Source of the DNA: Choanephora cucurbitarum
Taxonomy: Eukaryota > Mucoromycota > Mucoromycetes > Mucorales > Choanephoraceae
DNA: 10,029 nucleotides
Direction of reading: 5' to 3'
Assembly: GCA_025331435.1 (NCBI GenBank)
Contig: JAIWNI010000355.1
Location: forward strand, 1-10,029
In this document: piece after piece, positions 1-8,064 of the stretch
How the letters are laid out: every line of letters starts with the position of its first letter
Numbering within the stretch: the first letter of the stretch is position 1
Notes under the pieces: model-generated
Seen by the model: the letters and a program-made list of their open reading frames with translations, nothing else
Told to the model about the DNA's origin: nothing
Databases searched by the model: none
Made by a program: the position numbers and the translations under genes

Positions 1-150
1 GATGACTTGCGTTACGCTGACAACAGAAGAAGAAATGGCCGCTTCGTTGCTACCTATGTTGGTCATAGAAGATATGTTGAGCGTAGAGGTCTCCAGTCCA
101 AAGTATTTCAAAGCATGCCATCTTGGAGCTTGGATACTGAAAACTTGTAA
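1..150 (+). CDS. 3' end of an unrecognised protein gene (partial)
   Basis: Frame 1 is open from the first base to a TAA at 148-150 and gives 49 residues, beginning DDLRYADNRRRNGR and ending SWSLDTENL. The composition is protein-like (Arg-, Tyr- and Val-rich, with GHRRYVERRG in the middle), and a plus-strand AATAAA follows the stop by 17 nt, which supports a real 3' end. The start and most of the protein lie outside the window. I do not recognise the family; a transposon-encoded or a host protein are both possible. It ends convergently against the minus-strand gene at 189-974, with only 38 nt between the two stop codons. Confidence 0.6.
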   Translation, partial: DDLRYADNRRRNGRFVATYVGHRRYVERRGLQSKVFQSMPSWSLDTENL

Positions 151-167
151 TATATATTTTTTTGCAC

Positions 168-173
168 AATAAA
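168..173 (+). terminator. polyadenylation signal AATAAA of the plus-strand partial gene
   Basis: A perfect AATAAA lies 17 nt past the TAA at 148-150 and after a T-rich run. Cleavage 10-30 nt further on would fall in the first bases of the opposing gene, so the two 3' ends would overlap. The opposing minus-strand gene has its own AATAAA at 190-185, overlapping its stop codon. Confidence 0.5.
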
Positions 174-188
174 GTTGCTTTTTTTTTA

Positions 189-974
189 TTATATGATGCG
201 TCTTGGGAAATCTGCTGTAACGATAATGTTTGTAAAAGGCGTTTTTTGTAAATGAATGGGTGTGTGAAATTTCTGAACGGGCATGATCGAGTAAGATCCC
301 TTCTTTTCTTTTTCCTCTCTGAATGGTCGCATGAAGTCATCAGTGAGCTTGTCATGTGTTTCTTTACCTTTGCGAGGGTTCTTGAACCACTCGACAAAAG
401 CAAAGTAATGATCCAATTCTTCGTTTGATCCGTATTTTGAAACAAATTGAACTTTGTGTCTAAAGAAATACTGGACTTCACCTGCTCGTAAATGCTCCTC
501 ATAATGATCCATATCAACACCATCCAAGTCGTCTGAATCAGTGTCGTTGCATCTATATGCATTGAATGCTACCATAGTATCATCTCCACATAGCTTGGAC
601 TTGTAGACATAACCCAGTACGCTGATTTGCTTGAATTTTTCAACATAGTTGAGTACACTGACTGGATCTGCGTATTGCCTTTCGTAGTATAACTTCAGGC
701 ATTTGAAATCTTCATCACTTAAACGTGTACCGCTTCTTCTGTCCCATGATATTTCGACATATCCGCTTTCGGAGAGACGCTCGAAACCTATGGGGTTGCC
801 GTTGATTTCCGAAAAGTTTATAAGTGTGATAAGTGAAAAAGGTTCGGTGATATCAATAGCAACGCTCTCGAAAGACGAAGCTTTCTTCTCCACATCTTCG
901 ACAATATCGTCTCTCTCGATGTCATCAGCCAAGCGAGCCAATTTCTTCATAAAACTTCTAGCTTTGTCATCCAT
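189..974 (-). CDS. C-terminal (BAH-like) domain of a Plavaka/CACTA-type transposase, as a separate reading frame
   Basis: The protein has 261 residues. The start is placed at the ATG at 974 (context AAAATGG); the in-frame stretch above it is a hydrophobic AT-rich translation beginning only with GTG. Seen: an acidic/basic helix-like N-terminus (1-35), then LSDEDFKCLKLYYERQY (85-101), RAGEVQYFFRH (163-173), YFAFVEWFK (190-198) and SYSIMPVQKFH (227-237). From memory of the family, a 'G-VQYFF-H ... FA-V-WF ... S-MPV' block closes many fungal Plavaka/Tnp2-like transposases; I did not search. It lies downstream of, and on the same strand as, the catalytic part at 1436-3865, so it is probably the missing C-terminus of that protein. 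It could be a separate gene, or the last exon after a 482-nt intron (994-1475). If spliced, six more residues (993-975) precede the ATG in frame. Confidence 0.65.
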   Translation of the reverse strand: MDDKARSFMKKLARLADDIERDDIVEDVEKKASSFESVAIDITEPFSLITLINFSEINGNPIGFERLSESGYVEISWDRRSGTRLSDEDFKCLKLYYERQYADPVSVLNYVEKFKQISVLGYVYKSKLCGDDTMVAFNAYRCNDTDSDDLDGVDMDHYEEHLRAGEVQYFFRHKVQFVSKYGSNEELDHYFAFVEWFKNPRKGKETHDKLTDDFMRPFREEKEKKGSYSIMPVQKFHTPIHLQKTPFTNIIVTADFPRRII

Positions 975-1298
975 TTTGAAAATAAAAAATTTGCTAATCG
1001 GTTTAAATATTAAAAGTAAGAAAAGGAGAAAAAGGATAAGAAGGATTTCAGGCACTTGTATAGAAACTGTGGTGAATAAATTTTATCTCCGTCTTTTGAA
1101 AACTTTTTTTTTCTTTCTTCTTAGCTACACAACTTCTATTAAACGAAACCTCTTCAGACAGACACATACGGCAGTGTCAGTTTCAGATCCTATCTAACAA
1201 ATTAACAGTAACCAATACAGCACGATGCAAATCACTTTTAACATCATTAAGAATAAAGAACTACGCGTTTGCCAAATTAAATTTTTTAACGATTCGGG

Positions 1299-1304
1299 TT
1301 TATT
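1299..1304 (-). terminator. possible polyadenylation signal (AATAAA) after the transposase core frame
   Basis: On the minus strand an AATAAA lies about 130 nt past the TAA at 1438-1436. If used, the catalytic reading frame is its own transcript and the 8-nt tandem repeat lies in its 3' UTR. If the gene is spliced across 994-1475, this is a chance hexamer inside the intron. The sequence is AT-rich, so chance is a real possibility. Confidence 0.3.
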
Positions 1305-1362
1305 ACAACAAAATGTTTATGAGATATATGGATAAAGATAAGCAAAAGAGAAAGAAACAGAA

Positions 1363-1426
1363 GAGAACAAGAGAACAAGAGAACAAGAGAACAAGAGAAC
1401 AAGAGAACAAGAGAACAAGAGAACAA
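1363..1426 (+). repeat. perfect 8-nt tandem repeat, (GAGAACAA)x8
   Basis: Eight identical copies of GAGAACAA run head to tail with a partial GAG after the last, preceded by an A/G-rich lead-in (1340-1362). The unit is not a multiple of three. A plus-strand open frame reads through it as an REQENKRT repeat, but nothing else in that frame looks like protein. The array lies between the two transposase reading frames, either in a 3' UTR or in an intron. The perfect identity suggests recent, probably length-variable, slippage. Confidence 0.95.
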
Positions 1427-1435
1427 GAGGAAGGG

Positions 1436-3865
1436 TTAGGAGCTGTAGTAGTGAGCAACAGAATCGATATCGTACGCAAAGATGTTGGATTGCATCTGAC
1501 GCATATATGTTTTTTCTATGCCTTGCTTGTGGTTTGTGTTGATCTGCTTGACATACAAATTGTTCCTCTCAAAATTGAAACCCCAGAAGCAAGAAATTGG
1601 GCCAAACTTATAAATTGAGTCACGGAGATGCAGCATAAAATGGAAGTTTGGAACAACTGCTTGTTTCTTGTAATGGACCTGGAATTCTTGAGCAAAGGCA
1701 AGTAAATGTTGATGCGCCACTTCAACATCACTAATTCTAATTCCATGGCCATCTAGAAGACGCAAGGCTGTGATAAGATGCTTCATTGTCTTGTATTCCT
1801 CTTCCGTTCTAGCTAGGGGCCGGAGAACATTTGTTGCCATCGTGGACATAAATTCTTTCAATTCGACTGCCTTCACATTAGCGAATCCCTCGTTTGTAAC
1901 CTTGCTTGCTAAAGGCTTGCCGGAAGCTTGATGGTTGTAAATTAGATTTCTTTGCATCTCGGATTGAATGACTTGGAAGCCTTTATCTGGTACGAAGTAA
2001 GTAAGAGCCCGTTTCACAACACCAAGATACAAAGCATGCATCGGTTCAATTGCGATTAGATCGTACGAAAAGTAAGGCAACCTAAAGAGAACGGAATAAC
2101 GAACGCCTGTTTTTTGTTCCAGCTCTTCTCTTGCTTTTTTGGTGGCGGCATTTTTCCAGGCGCGAGAGCTGTTTCTTGTTTCTTCCCTTGTTCTTCTCTC
2201 CCAATGGTCGCATTCCCAGTTACAGTAGTCCAGACGGTTACCAGGTCCAGGAATCGACTCAAACGTAGTTTTGCACAGATGACAACCGTTGCTGCTGTTG
2301 TATGACATACTGCTGACTAGTTTTTTAGTTGCTGGAAGATCTGAACTAAGGGTACCAAGACAAGCTTTGACCTTGTTGATCTGGATAGATCCATCGTTCA
2401 TCACCATTTTTATATCAACGCCTTTCATCAGTACAAGAAGATCATTGACAAGAGGTTCCAAATAGTGATTCATGGAAGTGGTTGGAGGCTCTTGGGGCCC
2501 AGGAATTGCACCAACAAAGAGCATGTTTTCTTTTTGGTCGCGGCCATCTGCTTTCCCCAAGTTTTGGATGGTCAGATAGATACAACCGACACTGTAGGTG
2601 GTCTTGTAAGGACCGAACCAGTCAACATTCAAAGTTAATAATAAGTTATAGTCTGATTCGGCAGTGAAAGCAGTAGTATCATTACGGTTGGCCTTGAAGG
2701 TAGTGAAGTTGGTAGCGTCATAAAAATCTCGCAAGTAGCCTTCAACAACAGTTCTGTTCTTCCATGCCTTGACTCTATTAGCAAAGCCGTGTCTCAAGAA
2801 AAACTTTTTAAGAAGGGTAACCAACGAGCAGTATGGGTATTCCTTGATGGGCACAAGCTTACGGAAACTAGAGTAACTCTTGTACTCATAGACTTGACCT
2901 TCGCAATAAGACGTCTTTCTCTGTGGAATGTAAGCGGCGTTGGTGAGATCGGCAAAACAAATGATGTCTTCTTCGGAAGGGTTTTCTTTCACCAACGACA
3001 GCTTGTGACATTTGGAGCATACGGCAAAGTACTTGATGCCCTCTTGACTATATGTGGTGAGGTTGTTATGCTTCAGAAAGGTGGCCATACTTTTGGGGAA
3101 GCGATAATCATCGTTGTTCAACTCAAGCACATGGTTAAGGCATTCCATAACCATCTCAGTATTACGGCGCTCGACGTTTCTATTGTTGAGGAGAGTAACC
3201 ATCATAGACAGGATTTTGGCAGAAGAAGAGCTTGGAACTACTTTAGCTAAGTAACAGATTACAAAAATTAGTTCAACAGATCTGAATGAATAGGATTGAA
3301 ACACTAATATTTACAAGTAGAAGCCGACTTTTGCAAATCAGCGTTTTCGGACAAATCTTCGTTGTTTTCGTTGTCAACAAGTGTTTCAGCAGAAAGTTGA
3401 TTATCAAAGCTACATTCAGCATCAATTACATCAGCACCATCAGCATCAATCAAGAAGTCATCCTGCTCATCAACAATGGAGAATTCTTCTTGGCTTTTGG
3501 AAGCGACAGCAACCTCTGTATTTAATGAATGCAAGCGTTAGTGGGATTGAAGCGTAATAGGTATCAACAATTAAAGAATGTACCTGTGTTGGATTCACTT
3601 TGGCTTTCAGAGATCATGCGGGTTTTCTTGATGGCCTTCTTTGCTTCTGAAGTCAAATGTATGTCGTTAGTAATCAAGTAAGTACAAATAGAGTAAAAGG
3701 ATGTTTACCATCAGTTTGAATCCATTCTTGGTAATTCATGCCTCTGAAACGCTTGCATTGCTTGTGGTAACGGATGGTAGCATTGCTGACGTACTTGCGC
3801 TTGGTGGAGACAGCACATTCGTCGCAGTGACATTCGAAGAGCTTGGTGGAAGAAGTGGAAGACAT
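1436..3865 (-). CDS. Plavaka/CACTA (Tnp2-like) DDE transposase, zinc-finger and catalytic part, four exons
   Basis: Exons: 3865-3709, 3646-3584, 3515-3315 and 3246-1436. The three introns (61, 68 and 68 nt) have GTAAAC/GTACAT/GTAAAT donors, CTAAC or CTAAT branch sites and CAG/CAG/TAG acceptors, and all junctions keep frame, giving 743 residues. The ATG at 3865 lies 63 nt below a TATA box. Domains seen: a zinc-finger-like C14-x2-C17-x16-H34-x2-C37; an acidic linker (75-140); CSKC at 217-220; LLLTLNVDWFGPY with D349; SSDLPATKK with D443; a CHLC knuckle (462-465) followed by C482, C486 and H488; IEPMHALYLG (540-549); and FWGFNFERNN with E700. The order matches fungal Plavaka-type transposases, which cut and rejoin DNA at element ends in the nucleus. 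Which acidic residues form the catalytic triad is inferred. The frame stops soon after, without the usual C-terminal domain, which lies in 189-974. The reading frame is intact, so activity is possible. Confidence 0.85.
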
Positions 3866-3927
3866 AGTAGGGTTGTAGAGATAATAAAATCGATATGACA
3901 AAAAAAGAACTTGCTTGATTTCCAATG

Positions 3928-3937
3928 CCTTTTATAT
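3928..3937 (-). promoter_or_regulatory. TATA box of the transposase gene
   Basis: On the minus strand ATATAAAAGG lies 63 nt above the ATG at 3865, a usual distance for a fungal TATA box with a short leader. The leader between them is T-rich and has no upstream ATG in the last 40 nt. This supports the ATG at 3865 over the in-frame codons further up, which would include a leucine/tyrosine-rich AT translation. Confidence 0.55.
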
Positions 3938-5297
3938 GATATTGTCTTTTTTATTTTATTCATGCAAGAAGTAAAATACGAGAATTTCATTTGTTCTGTT
4001 CAATGAGACGAATCAGAGGAGTCCGATGTCAAGAGAAGTGTAATTATAGAATAGGTCTTTCAAATCAGAGCTTCTGGACTTGTTCCTTGGTACTTTCCAA
4101 AGATGGATACCAAAAAGGAAATACTTTTTTAACTTTCAGAAAATAACACGCTTCTATTGGTGGTTGAATTTTATTGCGATGCACTTTACGATCGCGTTGC
4201 TATTTTTACTTTCTTGAAAGTATGTCTGTAGGTGCAATCAGCCTAATAAGTAGAATACTTTCATAACCCGTCTTGAGATTGTATTTTTTTTTCAGTCAAA
4301 GCCTGCCAGCGGCTTAACACCAATAATCTTCTCAATTTTACAGCTTCTTGTATTATTTTCCTTTTTGATACAACTCAGTGTGCGTTTGAAAAATTTTCTT
4401 TTTTATTTTATTTCGAGATATTATACTTTACAAGCAATACATTCAGCCATTTCACCTTGTCATCTGCAACTGCTTTAAGCTACACTGCACTCCCTTCATT
4501 TTTAATACTTTGGAATAAACTGCTTCATATTTTAGCTCAATCACCTTCTTTTTTTATTCAGTGCATTTGAATTTTTTTAAACTTGCTTTTAGGTCAACGA
4601 TGTAGCAAAGGGTGAACTTTTTTTTAGTAATCTCGTTTGCTTACACCACTTGTGCGTTTATTTTCTCAAGTAATCTACTTCACGGCTTCAACAAGAACAC
4701 TAGTCATTCGTCTTTTAAGCACATCTGACAGTTATTTTTACTTTATGCAAAGGTTTGAGTTCTAACTTTTCCTTAGAAAAAATTAAATCACTTTCGTTTC
4801 ACTACAACGGTTAGAAGCATACTTGATTATGTCTATGTTTACTTTACAGTGATTTTGAGGTAAAAGTAAAAGATAATACTGCTTTTATAAGATACACAGT
4901 TACTATTATGATCAATGTTCATTTACAAGTAGCTTTAATTCTTATTTTCTTCTTATTTAGAGCATGATCTCATATGTAAACTCTTAATGCCTATTCATCT
5001 ACATTGATGGAAGGTCAATATGTTGCATGTTGACATTCAGCAATGAAGGGAGTGCATGTAGCCTTTTTCTAAAGCACTCGGCACACTCAATTTCTTAGGT
5101 ACACCCCAACTTATATGCTCAGCGGGTTTCGAAAGTACTTGCGATTTTTTTTCAAAGATTTCCCTGGCTTACAAAATTGCAGTGTAAAATGATATTGCAT
5201 AGAACAATGAATTTTTATCGTACAAATGTCGTTTTTTTTAGAGAAACGTATTATTGATATATACAAGAAGCTTTATGCAAAGTCTGAAAGCATTTAG
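3938..5297. other. gene-free T-rich stretch upstream of the transposase
   Basis: No open frame of useful length or protein-like composition on either strand. The plus strand is full of T-runs and has isolated splice-like pairs, for example a GTATGT near 4219 with a T9-CAG near 4295, and a GTAAAAG near 4860 with a TTATTTAG ending near 4961, but they link no coding exons. The only clear structure is the inverted repeat at 4480/5061. If the transposase belongs to a complete element, its right terminus should lie here; I could not identify it by eye. Confidence 0.5.
4480..5061. repeat. long-spaced inverted repeat (arms 4480-4500 and 5042-5061)
   Basis: The left arm (21 nt) contains TGCACTCCCTTCATT; the right arm (20 nt) contains its reverse complement AATGAAGGGAGTGCA. 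The arms match over their whole length except for one inserted/substituted base next to the shared CTACA. Outside both arms a TGCTTTA is also shared, at slightly different spacing. The 541 bp between the arms has no gene. It could be the terminal repeats of a small non-autonomous DNA element, but I see no convincing target-site duplication. Confidence 0.55.
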
Positions 5298-5339
5298 AGC
5301 AAAATTGAGCAAGTTGAAAATTCACTGCTAAAACTGGTC

Positions 5340-5382
5340 TGGAGATTACCAAGATTCTGCCAAAATTTATTGGTAATCTCCA
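5340..5382. repeat. hairpin with 13-bp perfect arms
   Basis: TGGAGATTACCAA at 5340-5352 is followed after 17 nt by its exact reverse complement at 5370-5382. It lies between the CACTGCTAAAA block and the CTCCCGTA array of copy 1. I see no equivalent at the same place in copy 2, where a 7-bp hairpin (AGCAGTG / CACTGCT, 7855-7875) lies over the homologous block. Confidence 0.85.
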
Positions 5383-5430
5383 CCCTCCAACTGCAATTTC
5401 CTGACGTGTACCACTACAACTCAGAGGACA

Positions 5431-5558
5431 TCTCCCGTAGCCCAAAATCTACGGGAGGGGTACGGGAGGGTTAACTCTCCCGAAATCTCCCGTAAACGGG
5501 TCATGTCGCCCCTCCCGTATTACGGGAGATGTTACGGTTCACTTGAGGTCTCCCGTAG
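5431..5558. repeat. palindromic CTCCCGTA/TACGGGAG array, copy 1
   Basis: Eight occurrences of CTCCCG(T/A) or its complement lie in 128 bp, at 5431, 5449, 5461, 5476, 5486, 5511, 5521 and 5549, in mixed orientation. Two pairs are perfect palindromes: CTCCCGTAG/CTACGGGAG (5432-5440 / 5449-5457, 8-nt loop) and CTCCCGTA/TACGGGAG (5512-5519 / 5521-5528, 1-nt spacer). This GC-rich island stands out sharply from the AT-rich surroundings. It could be a protein-binding cluster, a cruciform or foldback end of a repeat element, or a structured RNA terminus on the minus strand. Confidence 0.9.
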
Positions 5559-5650
5559 AGCTTCTAGCAACATGATTGGGTTTACTTTCAATCACACATC
5601 CATACGTTTTGCGTATTCTGTCTTTTTGTACCTCTCTATACCTCTTTACT

Positions 5651-5752
5651 ATTGGACTAGCTTCTGCTGATTTCGCAATTGCTTCTCTTTATTATTGGGT
5701 TATATTTTGCATTCGTCATTAAATTATGGATGTATCATTGGGTCATTTGTAG
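5651..5752. repeat. 43-nt spaced ATTGG (CCAAT) motifs, copy 1
   Basis: ATTGG occurs at 5651, 5694 and 5737, exactly 43 nt apart, with a further one at 5575. The sequence between is a loose repeat with TTCGCAATT/TTTGCATT-like and T-rich parts. The last unit runs into the conserved block at 5753. The equivalent tract in copy 2 has the same spacing. On the minus strand each unit is a CCAAT pentamer. Confidence 0.65.
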
Positions 5753-5784
5753 ATGTTTAGAGGCTTATAATAGTGGCTTTTATT
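5753..5784 (-). terminator. conserved block with minus-strand AATAAA, presumed 3' end of the spliced RNA (copy 1)
   Basis: The 32-bp block (plus strand ATGTTTAGAGGCTTATAA, then TAGTGGCTTTTATT) matches 8533-8565 with about two differences and one indel, far better than its surroundings. Its right end is TTTATT at 5779-5784, a polyadenylation signal for minus-strand transcripts coming from the exon ladder. Conservation may reflect 3'-end formation, but a binding site is equally possible. Confidence 0.5.
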
Positions 5785-6660
5785 TATAAAAATGAATTCT
5801 AGCTATAAAAATGGGGCTTATTTTCAGCAGAAATGCTGGGGGCATCGCTTGGGATACTAGGGGGAATCAGGCGTACTATACTAGGGATTCGGGCTAAAAA
5901 TACAGGAAAAATCAGGCTTAAATAATAAAAAAATCCAGGCGAAATCAGCAGGAAATGCAGGCAAAATAGTAGGAAATACTAGGGCGAATTAGCAGAAAAC
6001 ACTGGACAGAATTAGCAGGGCAGGCAGGCAAAATGGCAGGGAATGCGGGCTAAATAGCAGGAAATACTAGGCCTAATAAACAGTAAAAATTAGTCATCAA
6101 TTAACGAGGACAATAGTGTTGGGGATTTACCTGTAGTGTAGTAGCGCAGAACTATGAGAGAACGTTTGTTAGACACACAGAAAGGTAGCAAAAGCGTTGG
6201 CAAGGTTAGACACTGTTGAAAAGAGAAAATAAAAAAGATTAAGTCAATTTGAAGCCGAATAATGAAAGCTATTCTTCACTTACGTCAATAATAAGCCTAA
6301 CATACTTGGCCAGGGAAGCGAGGCATCATAAGCAAGTTATTGGGGCCTAAAGAGGGATGTTAGGTTAATCACACTGGATATTATACATAAGCATTTCAAA
6401 CACTTACACATAAAACAACCCATCAAACAAAGACTAGGCAGCAGTATCTATGAGACAAGAAGCTATATGATGTTGATTAGAAAGTTGGATGGATATTAGA
6501 TGACTTTACGCTTACCTGAAGCCATTACTATTCTAAATGCAACTATCCCAGCAGTAGTGGCAGTGCATTCTATTAAGCCTATAACAGGGAAGCAATGAGT
6601 ATAAAGAACAACAATATACTGAACAATCATTATCTTGGATATCATCAAACATAAAAAAAA
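5785..6660 (-). ncRNA. spliced, apparently non-coding transcription unit, copy 1
   Basis: On the minus strand four introns follow one another with consensus signals: 6515-6463 (GTAAGC, CTAATC, TAG), 6407-6347 (GTAAGT, CTAAC, TAG), 6283-6213 (GTAAGT, CTTAAT, CAG) and 6130-6073 (GTAAAT, CTAAT, TAG). They are 53, 61, 71 and 58 nt long. The exons between are 55, 63 and 82 nt; the first visible exon (6578-6516) begins at another acceptor-like TTATAG. The joined exons are full of stops: the ATG near the end of the first exon reads only 12 codons. The last exon runs into a degenerate minisatellite and ends near the AATAAA at 5784-5779. The layout matches copy 2 intron for intron. It could be a long non-coding RNA or a gene decayed with splice sites spared. 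Transcription itself is inferred. Confidence 0.45.
5827..6082. repeat. degenerate 21-22 nt minisatellite in the presumed last exon
   Basis: About ten imperfect units follow the plus-strand pattern AGCAGGAAATACTAGGC plus AAAT-like filler, for example GGCAGGGAATGCGGGCTAAA and AGCAGGAAATACTAGGCC. Units vary in length and are interrupted near 5900-5930. In copy 2 only a trace remains (8603-8660, with GGGGAATTTCAGGGG). It ends at the last 3' splice site of the minus-strand ladder, so the RNA's last exon would consist mostly of this repeat. Confidence 0.7.
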
Positions 6661-6947
6661 ATTTTTTTCAAAAAGTGATTACCCAAAAAGGTAATGTTTA
6701 CATGTCATTTACTAAAAAGATAGAAGACGAAAAGAAAAGGTGAAAAAAGTTTTTGAAAGTAAAAAATAAAATATAATTTTTTGCCAGGAGTAATTTTCGT
6801 CTTATACGCGGAGTTAAAGTTCGTCAGGCAGTGAAATATTTTTTTGGTTGGAAATAACGCCTTACTGACAAAGAATTTTTACTTTACTTTTTTTTAAAAA
6901 ATATATACGTTCACTACTATGTTAAGCACCTACTGATGAGTCGATAA
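6661..6947. other. AT-rich spacer between copy 1 and a decayed plus-strand gene
   Basis: No coding frame is supported on either strand. A- and T-runs dominate (around 6652-6680, 6724-6785 and 6886-6906). If the minus-strand spliced RNA and the plus-strand decayed gene were ever transcribed, both promoters would lie here, head to head. I cannot point to a convincing TATA box for either. Confidence 0.4.
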
Positions 6948-7448
6948 AGTACAGCACACGTTAGTGATTTCAACTCAGAAACACGATAATTCGAAAGAAG
7001 TAACAGCTTCGCACCAGATGAGCTTTGGAAAGCAGAAAGAAAAGACTCTTTTAACAAATAAAAGAACAGCTTTGAATTCGATAAGTTTGGAGTGATTTGG
7101 TTTGACAAGTGGCTGCATGAGGACACATTTGAAGTAATCACCGACACAGAAATTGCTTTCAGTACTGACAAGTACTACAGACCAACTCTTTTGCTTGCGA
7201 TTGAACAGAACTTTTATACGTGTGTTGATTATGAGGTGAGTGAGGTTGTTGAGGCAGAAATCGGCAAGATTCTCTGTGGAATGAACGACATCACGTATGG
7301 AATTGTTGGATATATACGCGGGAACCATTGTTTATGCAATAAAAAGGATGTTATTACACTAAAACATGATTTGCGTATTTGCTTGTGTTTAATTGGACGT
7401 TTAACGAAGAGAATGAGTGCGTATATGTATAGAAAGGGTGTGCGATAG
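6948..7448 (+). pseudogene. decayed protein-coding remnant, family unknown
   Basis: One plus-strand frame reads as protein from about 6948 to the TGA-free end at TAG 7446-7448, broken by TAA at 6987-6989 and 7059-7061 (another TAA at 6945). The open pieces read FERSNSFAPDELWKAERK, then FGVIWFDKWLHEDTFEVITD, then YYRPTLLLAIEQNFYTCVDY and so on for 129 residues after the last break, with a basic end (GRLTKRMSAYMYRKGVR). There is no ATG at a sensible start. Composition (Trp, Asp, Glu, mixed hydrophobics) looks like protein and the DNA is less AT-rich than around it. A minus-strand frame of 117 codons with an ATG at 7328 overlaps it, but its translation looks less natural. I do not recognise a family. 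Confidence 0.4.
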
Positions 7449-7842
7449 AGGGATTTGGCTGAGAATATTTGGCACTGAGTAGTGATATTGTTGAAGGGTT
7501 TTGTTGTTACTTATAGTGATCAATTGTGTTGTAAAAGGACTTATTGAGTGTTTAAATGTGGATGTAGTTCAGCTTTAACTGAAAGTAGCTCTATATGCTC
7601 TTCACTATTTCGCTATTATTCTGCATCTGGTTTTTTTGCTCGAGGTTTCATCTTTAAACATATATTTTTTGGTTTTTTCAAAATATTTTGTTACATATCA
7701 TTTTTAAGATATTTTTTTTTTCAAAGTACTTTGTTACATGTTATTTTTTCTTTAAAGAGTCGTTACATGTTAAATTCTGAAAGTCCATCATTTTTTTCTT
7801 CATGACCTTTTAAACTCCTCAGCTTAAGAAAAATAAAATGGC
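7449..7842. other. T-rich stretch with short imperfect repeats
   Basis: No gene seen. T-rich units ending in GTTACAT(A/G)T recur at about 7690, 7733 and 7762, the first two within a similar TTTTTCAAA(G/A)TA(C/T)TTTGTTACAT context. A plus-strand open frame through this stretch (7548-7805) is mostly Phe and Ser from T-runs and is not credible as a protein. Confidence 0.45.
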
Positions 7843-8064
7843 AGCAAAATGTCAAGCAGTGATTTTTCCACTGCTAAAAATTTCAAAGTGCGAAAATCCT
7901 TCAAGCAGTGAAAATGTACTTGAAATTAGAAATGGTCATTAAACGATGAATATACATCCAAATTTAGAATTTTCAAAAAGTTTCTGGCACCTGGAAGTAT
8001 CCTCTACAAATCTAGCAAAAAAAATGTCAAACTCACTATATAAAATAAAAAGTTAGAAATTTCA

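Larger units (their letters stand above)
5298..6660 (-). repeat. copy 1 of a duplicated 1.3-1.5 kb unit
   Basis: This stretch and 7843-9300 share parts in the same order and direction: an AGCAAAAT ... CACTGCTAAAA block (5298-5333 / 7843-7879), a CTCCCGTA palindromic array (5431-5558 / 8065-8110), ACATGATTGG (5569-5578 / 8385-8394), ATTGG motifs 42-43 nt apart, an almost identical 32-33 bp block (5753-5784 / 8533-8565), AAAAATGG...GGCTTATTTT-type sequence, a minus-strand exon/intron ladder, and a GATATCCAAGA block near 6640 / 9222. Overall similarity is patchy, so the copies are old or evolve fast. Borders are approximate. The class is unknown; it could be a non-autonomous transposable element or a duplicated locus. 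Confidence 0.6.

Noticed and set aside
50..562. Minus-strand open frame of 170 codons overlapping the left gene pair
   Set aside because: It lies in another frame of the 189-974 coding region and runs across the plus-strand gene end; composition is rich in Ser, Thr and Lys without structure.
703..1197. Plus-strand open frame of 164 codons
   Set aside because: Antisense shadow of the 189-974 frame, ending in low-complexity basic and Phe-rich translation.
2789..3250. Plus-strand open frame of 153 codons inside the transposase
   Set aside because: Antisense to exon 4, whose sense translation carries clear transposase motifs and well-formed splice junctions.
4219..4961. Spliced plus-strand gene suggested by GTATGT...TTTTCAG and GTAAAAG...TTATTTAG pairs
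   Set aside because: The pieces between are not open in a shared frame and have no match in another copy, so the signals are likely chance in T-rich DNA.
6073..6130. Box C/D small nucleolar RNA inside the intron with TTGATGA
   Set aside because: A C-box-like motif is present but there is no matching CTGA D box or terminal stem, and the intron is too short at 58 nt.
6975..7328. Minus-strand open frame of 117 codons with an ATG
   Set aside because: It overlaps the plus-strand remnant, which looks more protein-like; kept only as the alternative reading for that stretch.
7548..7805. Plus-strand open frame of 85 codons
   Set aside because: Mostly Phe, Ser and Tyr from T-runs; a product of base composition.
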